Shown here one piece after another: positions 24,891 through 32,489 of a DNA stretch of 57,166 bases (its first letter is position 1; every line of letters starts with the position of its first letter). Under the pieces are notes generated by a model that did no database searches, had not been told where the DNA came from, and saw nothing but the letters and a program-made list of their open reading frames with translations. This DNA is from Pseudomonadota bacterium. Its GTDB lineage: Bacteria; Pseudomonadota; Alphaproteobacteria; Caulobacterales; Caulobacteraceae. The translations under genes and the position numbers were made by a program. The stretch is taken from the NCBI GenBank assembly GCA_023390245.1, contig JAEWDF010000082.1, forward strand, positions 1-57,166. Direction: 5' to 3'.

Positions 24891-26315
24891 TCACATCAGG
24901 ACTACTCGTCCGCCCTCAAACCGAAAGGCGACGCCGGTGCGTTCGAACAGGCGGGCGATGACGGCCGAGGGGTCGGCCGCGCCGTCGTCCAGAAGGCGGG
25001 ACACGTCGTTGGCCAAGGTGCGGTCGGCGCCGACGCGGCCCAGGGCGGCCAGCCAGTCCTGCCGCGTCAGCACGTCGCGGCCGTCCAGCAGCGGCCGAAG
25101 GAAGTCGAACCAGTCGCCGCCGGTCGCCCGCTTCTGGGCAGCCTCGGCCGCCAGGGCGAAGACGGCGCCGCAGGCGTAGTAGGCGCGGTGCTCGCCGCGC
25201 GAACCGGCGCTCTCCACGCCCCGCCCGACGGTCAGCCGGGCGCAGTCGTCCACCTCGGTCTGCAGCTCGGCGCGGGCGTCATAGGCCGGGTCCTGGGCCT
25301 GCAGCGCCCGCACCGCCATCAGGTCGGCCCCGCCCTCGGTGATCCAGGCCTCGCTGGCGCGGGCGTAGCGGACCTTCTGCCCCAGCCAGAAGTGCGCGCT
25401 CTCATGGCCGATGAACCAGCGCGACCGCTCCAGCATCTCGGCCGAGGGCGTCGTCACCCCCTGCCCTTCGAAGCTCATCACGATCAGGCCCGGCAGCGCG
25501 CTGCCGCTCATGCTGGCCATCCGCTCGGTCGGCCCGTTCCAGGCGACCATGACGGTCGGCTTGCCCGCGCCGCTGTCGCCCAGCCGCTCGGCGTAATAGT
25601 CGATGACGCGCGGGCCGAAGCGGCCGATCTGGTCGCCGATCCAGGACGGCAGGTTCGGGTCCATCACCATGGCCAGGCGCTGGCCCAGCCGCAGGTCCGC
25701 CTGGCCGAACAGGACATAGGTGCGCGCGTCGCTGGCGGTGACGGAGGCGCGACGCTGGCCCTTGAACAGCACCGGCCCGGCCGCGTCGCGCCAGGTCACC
25801 TCGGCCGCATCGACGCCCAGGTCCAGGCCGTTCAGGTCGCTGTTCATCACCGCCGGGGCATCGAGATCATAGACCGGGAAGGCGTCGAACTGACCGCTGG
25901 GCAGCGCCACCGCCCCATCCGAGAAGGCCAGGGTCGCATAGGCCGCCTCCAGGTCCACCGCCTGGGGACGGAAGGCGATGCGCACCTGGCGCGGCACGGG
26001 AGATCCGTCTCGACTGCGCAGCAGGTCGCGCGCGCCGATACGAACCAGTTCGACGCCCGGCGTCTCCACCGTCCATTGCCGCGCCCGCCACGGCTGGCGC
26101 GTCCGCCGCTCCAGGGCCGAATCGACAAACCCCCAGGCCGGCGCGTCGCGGTCGAAGCGGTAATCGACGGTCCAGCGGTCGCCGTCGCGCTGCACCAGGG
26201 CCCGGACGGCAGGCTGGGCGCGCGGCGCGGCCAGAGGCGTAATCGCGGCCGGCGCGGCGGCGGCGCATCCGCCGGCGGCGAGGATCAGGACGAGGGCGGC
26301 GAATACGGACTTCAT
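24891..26315 (-). CDS. Secreted M1-like gluzincin metallopeptidase, reduced form
   Basis: The 474-residue exported protein has a signal peptide with a lipobox-like LAAGGCAAA. It contains HESAH followed by exactly 18 residues and then Glu in WITEGGADLM. That HEXXH-18-E spacing defines the M1-clan zinc site. The N-terminal half is beta-rich, similar to the M1 saddle domain (RWTVDYRF, VRIAFRPQAVDLEAAYATLAFSDG). At 474 residues it lacks the large C-terminal helical domain of aminopeptidase N. No GAMEN exopeptidase motif is seen; the segment before the site reads GSALPGLIVMSFEG, so substrate choice is open. Confidence 0.78.
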   Translation of the reverse strand: MKSVFAALVLILAAGGCAAAAPAAITPLAAPRAQPAVRALVQRDGDRWTVDYRFDRDAPAWGFVDSALERRTRQPWRARQWTVETPGVELVRIGARDLLRSRDGSPVPRQVRIAFRPQAVDLEAAYATLAFSDGAVALPSGQFDAFPVYDLDAPAVMNSDLNGLDLGVDAAEVTWRDAAGPVLFKGQRRASVTASDARTYVLFGQADLRLGQRLAMVMDPNLPSWIGDQIGRFGPRVIDYYAERLGDSGAGKPTVMVAWNGPTERMASMSGSALPGLIVMSFEGQGVTTPSAEMLERSRWFIGHESAHFWLGQKVRYARASEAWITEGGADLMAVRALQAQDPAYDARAELQTEVDDCARLTVGRGVESAGSRGEHRAYYACGAVFALAAEAAQKRATGGDWFDFLRPLLDGRDVLTRQDWLAALGRVGADRTLANDVSRLLDDGAADPSAVIARLFERTGVAFRFEGGRVVLM

Positions 26316-26386
26316 GCGGAGCCTTCCGGTTGTCGACGACGCCCGTGCCTAGGCCGAAGCGCGGCCAGCGTCACCTTACGCCTTCG

Positions 26387-27376
26387 TCAGGACCGGGCGG
26401 CGTCCAGAGCGCGCCGCGCGGCCTCCAGTTCCGCCGCCATCGTCGTCTTCAGCCGTTCGGGCGACAGGATCACCGCCTGCTCGCCCCAGGTGAACAGGTG
26501 CCAGGCCAGTTCGCGCATGCCCGAGGCGCGGAAGCGCACGATCAGCGAGCCGTCCGGCTGGTCCTCCAGCGCCTGGGTCGGATGCCAGCGCCAGCCACGC
26601 GCCTCGGCCGCCCCTTCCGGCGCGATATGCAGCGCCACCGCCTCGATCTGATCCTGGTAGATGCCGAAGGACTGGGCGGCGAAGGCGTTCAGGTCGAAGT
26701 CGGCGGGCGGCGGGGCCAGCCCCTCCTGCGGCGCGACATGGCTCATACGGTCCAGGCGGAACGTCTGGATGCGTCCCGTTTCCCGATCCGCCGCGACCAG
26801 GTAGTTGGCGCGCCCGAACATGACCCCGCAGGGCGCCACGCTGCGCCGGCGCGGCTCGGCGCCCGGCCGCGAATAGGTGAACCCCAGCGGCTGCTGCGCC
26901 AGGATGGCGGCGCGGATGGCCGTCAGCATGGCCTCGTCCGCCGAGGGACGCGGTCCGGCCTGGACGGCGATGGTCTCGGCCCGCACCAGGGCCTCCAGGT
27001 CCGGGGCCAGCCGGTTCAGCGTGGTGGAGCGCATGGCCGCCTTGATCTTGCGCTCCAGCCCCTCCAGCGCGGCGGCGCGCGCGGGCTCCCCGGCGGCGCG
27101 CAGGGCGGCGGCGGCCTTGGTCAGTTCCAGCATCTCGGTCGCGGTCGGGGCCTGTTCGAAGGCCGACAGGCCGCCGCGGATGCGCCAGCGCTTGGTCGGC
27201 GGGTCGGACACCTCCTCCACCTGGGGGAACAGCATCAGCACGGCGTCGCGCATCCGCTCGGCGGTGCGGCGGCCCACGCGCATCTCCCGCGCCATTTCGT
27301 CCAGCGTTAGCCCCTCGGCGCTGGCGGCCATGCGCCGCGCCAGGTCGATCACCATCGCCGCCTTGTCGTGTCTCAC
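26387..27376 (-). CDS. WYL-domain transcriptional regulator
   Basis: The 329-residue protein has an N-terminal winged helix (AEGLTLDEMAREMRVGRRTAERMRDAVLMLFPQVEEVSD). A WYL domain follows (PLGFTYSRPGAEPRRRSVAPCGVMFGRANYLVAADRETGRIQTFRLDRM), then a C-terminal WCX-like part. WYL proteins bind nucleic acid or nucleotide ligands and often regulate DNA-damage or phage-defence genes. The GTG at 27376 is chosen because GGGAG lies six bases upstream; an upstream ATG adds twelve residues. It is divergent from a small gene at 27467, its most obvious target. No defence gene is nearby. Confidence 0.85.
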   Translation of the reverse strand: MRHDKAAMVIDLARRMAASAEGLTLDEMAREMRVGRRTAERMRDAVLMLFPQVEEVSDPPTKRWRIRGGLSAFEQAPTATEMLELTKAAAALRAAGEPARAAALEGLERKIKAAMRSTTLNRLAPDLEALVRAETIAVQAGPRPSADEAMLTAIRAAILAQQPLGFTYSRPGAEPRRRSVAPCGVMFGRANYLVAADRETGRIQTFRLDRMSHVAPQEGLAPPPADFDLNAFAAQSFGIYQDQIEAVALHIAPEGAAEARGWRWHPTQALEDQPDGSLIVRFRASGMRELAWHLFTWGEQAVILSPERLKTTMAAELEAARRALDAARS

Positions 27377-27466
27377 GCCTGCTCCCGCTAGATACGTCCG
27401 TTTCTGGCGCAATGCTGCTCCATAACTGCATCATCGACAAGAGGCGACCGCTTCAGGAGATCAGAC

Positions 27467-27688
27467 ATGGCCCGCTTCCACCCCCAAGCCGCCGTCAACA
27501 CCGAGCGCTACATCATCGTCCCCTGCGAAGCCGAGGGCTGCGCCGACCTGGCCGTCATCTGGGATCGGTTGGAGGAACAGGTAGTGGACGTGGTCTCGGC
27601 CGCCGCCAGCGCCCGCTATTCGGACGAGGACATCCTGTGGGACGAAGGCCGCATGCCGGTCGAGGCCGACTGGCGGATGGCCGCCTGA
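27467..27688 (+). CDS. Small acidic protein divergent from the WYL regulator
   Basis: The 73-residue protein has no family I recognise. It has a central hydrophobic/acidic run (DLAVIWDRLEEQVVDVVSAAASARYSDEDILWDEG) and two cysteines (CEAEGC) spaced by four residues. The ATG has AGGAG seven bases upstream. The 90-base spacer to the WYL regulator must hold both promoters, which suggests direct regulation. The convergent acyltransferase ends 22 bases downstream. Confidence 0.68.
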   Translation: MARFHPQAAVNTERYIIVPCEAEGCADLAVIWDRLEEQVVDVVSAAASARYSDEDILWDEGRMPVEADWRMAA

Positions 27689-27709
27689 TCCCTTCGCTCC
27701 CGCCGCGCG

Positions 27710-28801
27710 TCAGGCCGCCTTCGGCTTGGTCCAGCGGTCGATCATGCGCTGGGCCGGAGTCTCGATCCGCCGATGGGCGGCGACGGCGACGATGACCACC
27801 AGGCCGAACATCCCGATGGCGAACAGGTCGTTCAGCCACGCCGACCCGAAGTCGATGCGCCGCCCGCCCGGCACCCAGTGCAGGGCGCGCGCCACGATCA
27901 TCATCAGGGCCAGGATGAACATGTGCACCATGTAGATGGCGAACGACCACCGCCCCAGCGTCGTCAGCGCGGGCCGGTCCAGCAGGCGCGACACGGCCCC
28001 CTCCTCGCCCGCGAACACCCAGACCAGGATGACGAAGATCGGCGTCACCGCGACCGTGACCGGCCCTGCGGCATAGCCGACGAAGATGCAGACGGCGGCG
28101 ATGGCGGCGATCTCCAGCCCGGTGGCGGCGGCGCCCTTCAGGCGCGGGATGCGGGTCCACAGGCCTTGCAGCAGGCAGCCCAGGAAAAAGCCGTAGACCG
28201 CGCGCGGCACGGCGAAGTCATAGGTGGTGTTCATCCAGCGCCGGGCGCAGGTCAGCACGACCACCCCGCCGATAATCGCCAGCGCCAGGCCGATCCAGCG
28301 AAAGCGGCGCGGGGCCAGCAGCGCCAGCACAGCGAAGATCAGATAGCAGGCGACCTCGGCGCTCAGCGTCCACGACGGCCCGTTCCACGTCAGGTGCGGG
28401 TGCACGTGCCAGGCCTGGACCAGCAGAAGGTTGGTGAAGATCGCCGCGACCGACCGATCGCCGGTGAACGGCGTCGCCGCGTCGAAATGCAAGGCCAGCC
28501 GCGCCAGCTCCAGCGCCACATAAGCCGCCAGCACCGCCACGTGCAACGGCCAGACCCGGCCCAGCCGCCGCACCATGAACCGCCCGCCGTCGCGCGCCGT
28601 CTTCAACCGGCCGGAATAGGCGTGGGCGATGACGAAGCCGGACAGCACAAAGAAATAATCGACGAACAGATACGCGTGCTGGATGAAGCCCCAGTCGCGC
28701 CAGTGGCTGGCGACGGGCATGTGGAACATCACCACCAGGATGGCGCACACGCCCCGCAGGGAATCCAGGGCTTCAAATCGGCGGGGCGCGGTCGTGTTCA
28801 C
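27710..28801 (-). CDS. Acyltransferase 3 family membrane protein
   Basis: The 363-residue integral membrane O-acyltransferase has about ten hydrophobic helices. The N-terminal RFEALDSLRGVCAILVVMFHM contains the conserved Arg and His of the active site. YLFVDYFFVLSGFVIAHAY follows, then RRLGRVWPLHV and WTLSAEVACYLIFAV (SxE motif). Such enzymes acetylate or acylate exopolysaccharide, LPS or lipids at the inner membrane. No glycan operon surrounds it, so the acceptor is unknown. Confidence 0.9.
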   Translation of the reverse strand: MNTTAPRRFEALDSLRGVCAILVVMFHMPVASHWRDWGFIQHAYLFVDYFFVLSGFVIAHAYSGRLKTARDGGRFMVRRLGRVWPLHVAVLAAYVALELARLALHFDAATPFTGDRSVAAIFTNLLLVQAWHVHPHLTWNGPSWTLSAEVACYLIFAVLALLAPRRFRWIGLALAIIGGVVVLTCARRWMNTTYDFAVPRAVYGFFLGCLLQGLWTRIPRLKGAAATGLEIAAIAAVCIFVGYAAGPVTVAVTPIFVILVWVFAGEEGAVSRLLDRPALTTLGRWSFAIYMVHMFILALMMIVARALHWVPGGRRIDFGSAWLNDLFAIGMFGLVVIVAVAAHRRIETPAQRMIDRWTKPKAA

Positions 28802-28856
28802 GGCCGCGTGATACCCCCTCGGCGAACGCTGCGATAGAGGGCGGCCGGGCGGGGCC

Positions 28857-30275
28857 TCACAGCCCCTTCACGATCCCTTCGACCATCTTCTTCGCGTCCG
28901 AGAACAGCATCATGGTGTTGTCGCGGAAGAACAGTTCGTTCTCGACCCCCGCATAGCCGGAGCCCATCGACCGCTTGACGAACAGGACCGTGCCGGCCTT
29001 CTCCACGTCCAGCACCGGCATGCCGAAGATGGGCGACTGGGGATCGGTCTTGGCGGCGGGGTTGGTCACGTCGTTGGCGCCGATAACGAAGGCGACGTCG
29101 GCGGACGAGAACTCGCTGTTGATGTCCTCCAGCTCGAACACCTCGTCATAGGGGACATTGGCCTCGGCCAGCAGCACGTTCATGTGGCCCGGCATGCGGC
29201 CGGCGACGGGGTGGATGGCGTATTTCACCTCGACCCCCTCCTCCTTCAGCTTGTCGGCCATTTCGCGCAGCGCGTGCTGGGCCTGGGCCACCGCCATGCC
29301 ATAGCCGGGCACGATGATGACCTTGGAGGCGTTCTTCATGATGAAGGCGGCGTCGTCGGCCGAGCCCTGCTTGACCGGCCGCGTCTCCCTGGCCCCGCCC
29401 GCGCCGGCGGCCGCCGCATCGCCGCCGAAACCGCCCAGGATGACACTGACGAAGCTGCGGTTCATGCCCTTGCACATGATGTAGCTGAGGATCGCGCCCG
29501 AGCTGCCGACCAGGGCGCCGGTGATGATCAGGGCGATGTTCTCCAGGGTGAAGCCCAGCGCCGCCGCCGCCCAGCCGGAATAGGAGTTCAGCATCGACAC
29601 CACCACCGGCATGTCGGCGCCGCCGATGGGGATGATCAGGGTCGCGCCCAGCACCAGGCTGAGGGCGAACACGCCCCAGAACGCCCAGGTCGCCGTCCCG
29701 CCCGAACCGACCATCACCCCGATCAGCAGCACCAGCGCCAGGGCCAGGCCGACGTTGATCAGATGACGAGCCGGCAGCAGGATCGGCGCGCCCGACATGT
29801 TGCCGTTCAGCTTGGCGAAGGCGATGACCGAGCCGGTGAAGGTGATCGCCCCGATGGCCACGCCCAGGCTCAGCTCGATCACCGACTGGACCTTGATGCC
29901 GCCCAGGCCGTCGGCGATGCCGAAGGCTTCCGGCGCATGGACGGCGCCCACCGCGACCAGGCAGGCGGCCATGCCGACCAGGCTGTGGAAGGCGGCGACC
30001 AGCTGGGGCATGTCGGTCATGGCGACCTTCCGGGCGATCACCGCGCCGACGCCGCCGCCTACGGCGACCCCCGCCGCGATCAGCCCCAGAGTCAGCCAGT
30101 CGAGCGCGCCGGTCGTTCCCAGCGTCAGCAGGGTCACGGCGATGGCCACGGCCATGCCGACCATGCCGAAGGTGTTGCCCCGGCGGCTGGTCTCCGGGCT
30201 CGACAGCCCGCGCAGCGACAGGATGAACAGCACCCCCGAAACCAGATAGGCCAGCGCGGCCAGCGATGCGTTCAT
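28857..30275 (-). CDS. pntB: NAD(P) transhydrogenase subunit beta
   Basis: The 472-residue inner-membrane subunit carries eight to nine membrane helices (residues about 1-270) and the cytoplasmic NADP(H)-binding domain III. The latter shows the signature GYGMAVAQAQHALREMAD, HPVAGRMPGHMNVLLAEANVPYD, EDINSEFSSADVAFVIGANDVTNP and KRSMGSGYAGVEN. With the alpha subunits it uses the proton gradient to make NADPH from NADH. It is separated from the small membrane gene upstream by 19 bases. Length fits the family. Confidence 0.96.
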   Translation of the reverse strand: MNASLAALAYLVSGVLFILSLRGLSSPETSRRGNTFGMVGMAVAIAVTLLTLGTTGALDWLTLGLIAAGVAVGGGVGAVIARKVAMTDMPQLVAAFHSLVGMAACLVAVGAVHAPEAFGIADGLGGIKVQSVIELSLGVAIGAITFTGSVIAFAKLNGNMSGAPILLPARHLINVGLALALVLLIGVMVGSGGTATWAFWGVFALSLVLGATLIIPIGGADMPVVVSMLNSYSGWAAAALGFTLENIALIITGALVGSSGAILSYIMCKGMNRSFVSVILGGFGGDAAAAGAGGARETRPVKQGSADDAAFIMKNASKVIIVPGYGMAVAQAQHALREMADKLKEEGVEVKYAIHPVAGRMPGHMNVLLAEANVPYDEVFELEDINSEFSSADVAFVIGANDVTNPAAKTDPQSPIFGMPVLDVEKAGTVLFVKRSMGSGYAGVENELFFRDNTMMLFSDAKKMVEGIVKGL

Positions 30276-30294
30276 CGCCTCTCCCCCTAAAATC

Positions 30295-30561
30295 CTAATG
30301 CGTCCGCGCCAGCCGCCACAGGGCGGCCGCGATGAACAACGGTCCGATGAACATCAGAACCCATTCCCAGGTCGCCAGCGGCGACGGCCGCGTGACCAGC
30401 CGCACCATGATGGCCGAGAACACCAGCACCACGCCGCAATCCTGCAGCCGCTGACGCTTCAGCGGCGTCTTCGCGCCGAACCAGCTCCACAGCCAAAGCC
30501 CCAGGCCCAGGCCGGTCGCGATCCAGGAGGCGACGACCGCCAGATGGGCGGCATCGGTCAT
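30295..30561 (-). CDS. Small three-helix membrane protein inside the pnt operon
   Basis: This 88-residue protein of unknown role lies between pntA2 and pntB. It has three hydrophobic segments: HLAVVASWIATGLGLGLWLWSW, CGVVLVFSAIMVRLVT and WEWVLMFIGPLFIAAALWRLA. The ATG overlaps the pntA2 stop (ATGA), so it is translationally coupled. A longer in-frame reading of 206 residues on the same strand is mostly a shadow of pntA2 and should not be used. Its position suggests an accessory or assembly protein of the transhydrogenase, an inference only. Confidence 0.75.
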   Translation of the reverse strand: MTDAAHLAVVASWIATGLGLGLWLWSWFGAKTPLKRQRLQDCGVVLVFSAIMVRLVTRPSPLATWEWVLMFIGPLFIAAALWRLARTH

Positions 30562-30890
30562 GCGGCGTCCGCCTTGGGCCGGTCCTTCTTGCGATACATC
30601 GCCAGCATCCGCCGGGTGACCATGAAGCCGCCGAAGATGTTGACGCTGGCCAGGGTCACGGCCGCCACGCCGGCGCCCTTGGCGATCCAGGCGCTGGGGC
30701 CGGAGGCGTCCCCCGACACGGCCGCCGCGGCGATCAGGCCGCCGACGATGATGACGCTGGAAATGGCGTTGGTCACCGCCATCAGCGGCGTGTGCAGCGC
30801 CGGCGTCACGCTCCAGACGACGTAATAACCGACGAAGATGGCCAGCACGAAGATGGCCAGGCGAAAGACGGTGGGATCGACGTGTTCCAT
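30558..30890 (-). CDS. pntA2: NAD(P) transhydrogenase subunit alpha 2 (membrane part)
   Basis: The 110-residue protein equals the membrane part of domain II that is split off in alphaproteobacterial transhydrogenases. It has three to four hydrophobic helices, the family block FVGYYVVWSVTPALHTPLMAVTNAISSVIIVGGL, and the tail NIFGGFMVTRRMLAMYRKK. Start and pntA1 stop share one base (TGATG). Confidence 0.93.
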   Translation of the reverse strand: MEHVDPTVFRLAIFVLAIFVGYYVVWSVTPALHTPLMAVTNAISSVIIVGGLIAAAAVSGDASGPSAWIAKGAGVAAVTLASVNIFGGFMVTRRMLAMYRKKDRPKADAA

Positions 30891-32029
30891 CAGTTTTCTC
30901 CCTTGAGGCCTTCATGCACGACGGCTCCGCCGTAGGTGACCACCGCCGCCTTCAGGATCTCGTCCTCCAGGTCAACCGCCAGGACGCCGTCCTTGATCAG
31001 CAGGCCGACGAAGGCGGTCAGGTTGCGGGCGTAAAGGGCGCTGGCGTCGGCGGCGATGCGGCCAGGCAGGTTCGACCAGCCGACGATGGAGACGCCGTTG
31101 GCCGTCGCCACCACTTCGTTCGGCTTCGAGCCCTCGACATTGCCGCCCGCCTCGACCGCCAGGTCGACGATCACAGAGCCGGGCTTCATCGAGGCGACAT
31201 GGGCGGCGGTCAGCAGTTTCGGCGCCGGGCGGCCGGGGATCAGGGCGGTGGTGATGACCACATCCTGCTTGACGATGTGCGTGGCGGTCAGCTCGGCCTG
31301 CTTGGCCTGGTATTCGGCCGACATGGCCTTGGCATAGCCGCCGGCGGTCTCGGCCGCCCTGAACTCCTCGTCCTCCACCGCGACGAACTTGGCGCCCAGG
31401 CTTTCGACCTGCTCCTTGGCGGCGGGACGGACGTCTGTGGCGGTGACGACGGCGCCCAGCCGGCGCGCCGTGGCGATCGCCTGCAGGCCGGCGACCCCCG
31501 CGCCCATGATGAAGACCTTGGCCGCGGCGACGGTGCCGGCCGCCGTCATCATCATCGGAAAGCCCTTGCCATAGGCGTAGGCCGCCTCGATCACCGCGCG
31601 GTAGCCGGCCAGGTTGGCCTGGGACGACAGTACGTCCATCACCTGGGCGCGGGTGATGCGAGGCACGAACTCCATGGCGAAGGCGGTGGCGTTGGCGCCC
31701 TTCAGCGCCTCGACCGTCGCCTTGTCGCGCCAGGCGTCCAGCATGGCCGCGACCACCGCGCCCGGCTTCAGGGCGCTGATCTCCTGGGCCGTGGGGCCGC
31801 GCACCTTGAGCAGCACGTCCGCGCCGTCCAGGACCGAGCGCAGGTCGGTCTTCACCGTCGCGCCGGCCGCCTCATAGTCCGCGTCGGGGATGGCGGAGCC
31901 CAGGCCGGTCCCGGCCTCGACCGTCACGGCGGCGCCCAGGGCCGCCAGTTTCTTCACCGCGTCGGGCGTGACGGCGCAGCGCGTCTCGCCTTCGCGACGC
32001 TCCTTGGTGATGGCGATAGAGACGGCCAA
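30890..32029 (-). CDS. pntA1: NAD(P) transhydrogenase subunit alpha 1 (NAD-binding)
   Basis: The 379-residue soluble NAD(H)-binding domain I is homologous to alanine dehydrogenase. It shows ERREGETRCAVTPDAVKKLAALGA near the start, the family block SSQANLAGYRAVIEAA and the Rossmann motif VFIMGAGVAGLQAIATARRLGAVVTATDVR. ALIPGRPAPKLLTAAHVASMKPGSVIVDLA and GVSIVGWSNLPGRIAADAS follow. As first gene of the operon pntA1-pntA2-small gene-pntB it sets expression, and a possible promoter lies just upstream (32061-32089). Confidence 0.95.
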   Translation of the reverse strand: MAVSIAITKERREGETRCAVTPDAVKKLAALGAAVTVEAGTGLGSAIPDADYEAAGATVKTDLRSVLDGADVLLKVRGPTAQEISALKPGAVVAAMLDAWRDKATVEALKGANATAFAMEFVPRITRAQVMDVLSSQANLAGYRAVIEAAYAYGKGFPMMMTAAGTVAAAKVFIMGAGVAGLQAIATARRLGAVVTATDVRPAAKEQVESLGAKFVAVEDEEFRAAETAGGYAKAMSAEYQAKQAELTATHIVKQDVVITTALIPGRPAPKLLTAAHVASMKPGSVIVDLAVEAGGNVEGSKPNEVVATANGVSIVGWSNLPGRIAADASALYARNLTAFVGLLIKDGVLAVDLEDEILKAAVVTYGGAVVHEGLKGEN

Positions 32030-32060
32030 ACGAATCCCCTCGTCTTCCTTGTTGGATCGA

Positions 32061-32089
32061 GGTTAGGCCGGTTGCGCGTCTGGCGTCAA
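32061..32089 (-). promoter_or_regulatory. Candidate promoter of the pnt operon
   Basis: On the minus strand, TTGACG (complement of 32084-32089) is followed 16 bases later by CCTAACC (complement of 32061-32067), about 31 bases before the pntA1 start. TTGACG matches the Caulobacter housekeeping -35, but the -10 is a poor match. Confidence 0.35.
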
Positions 32090-32151
32090 AGCACGGTTAT
32101 GCCAAGCGTCGCCGGGGGCGACGTGATTTCCGCCCCTTGTCCGCCAAGGAC

Positions 32152-32424
32152 TTAGTGAGACTTTTGCGGCTTGCTCTTGAGGGCGACGACGCCTACCGCA
32201 GCCAGCACGAGCGCAGCCAGCAGCGCGACCAGGAAGCTGCCGCTGGGCTGGAACCAGGTGACCAGGAAGACCAGCACAACCGCGACGCTCAGGCTGCCCC
32301 ACTTGGCCAGATGGATGAACAGGTCGTAGGTCGACGCCTGCTCGTTGATCTCCATCTTGCCGTGCTCATAGGCGTGCGCGTCGGCGTCAGCCTGGGCGGT
32401 GGCGGGATTGTTCGCGTCGGCCAT
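32152..32424 (-). CDS. aa3-type cytochrome c oxidase subunit IV
   Basis: The 90-residue small subunit has a hydrophilic N-terminus and then the family block EHGKMEINEQASTYDLFIHLAKWGSLSVAVVLVFLVTWF. A second hydrophobic helix (FLVALLAALVLAAVGVVAL) and a basic C-terminus follow. This is the alphaproteobacterial oxidase IV family, whose member in Paracoccus sits against the aa3 oxidase. The main oxidase genes are not nearby, which is usual for this subunit. It lies 122 bases upstream of pntA1 on the same strand. Confidence 0.9.
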   Translation of the reverse strand: MADANNPATAQADADAHAYEHGKMEINEQASTYDLFIHLAKWGSLSVAVVLVFLVTWFQPSGSFLVALLAALVLAAVGVVALKSKPQKSH

Positions 32425-32489
32425 GGAGATTCCCCAGTCGTTCCTGCGGCGGACTTATAGCGAGGCCTGCGCGCGGCTCAAGGCCCCGA

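Noticed and set aside
30295..30915. A 206-residue version of the small pnt membrane gene
   Set aside because: The first 118 codons are an alternate-frame reading of pntA2. Only the 88 codons from the ATG overlapping the pntA2 stop look like a real membrane protein.
32107..32123. The CGTCGCC/GGCGACG hairpin after the oxidase subunit IV gene, considered as a terminator
   Set aside because: It has no T run on either strand and only seven pairs, and it lies in the upstream region of pntA1.
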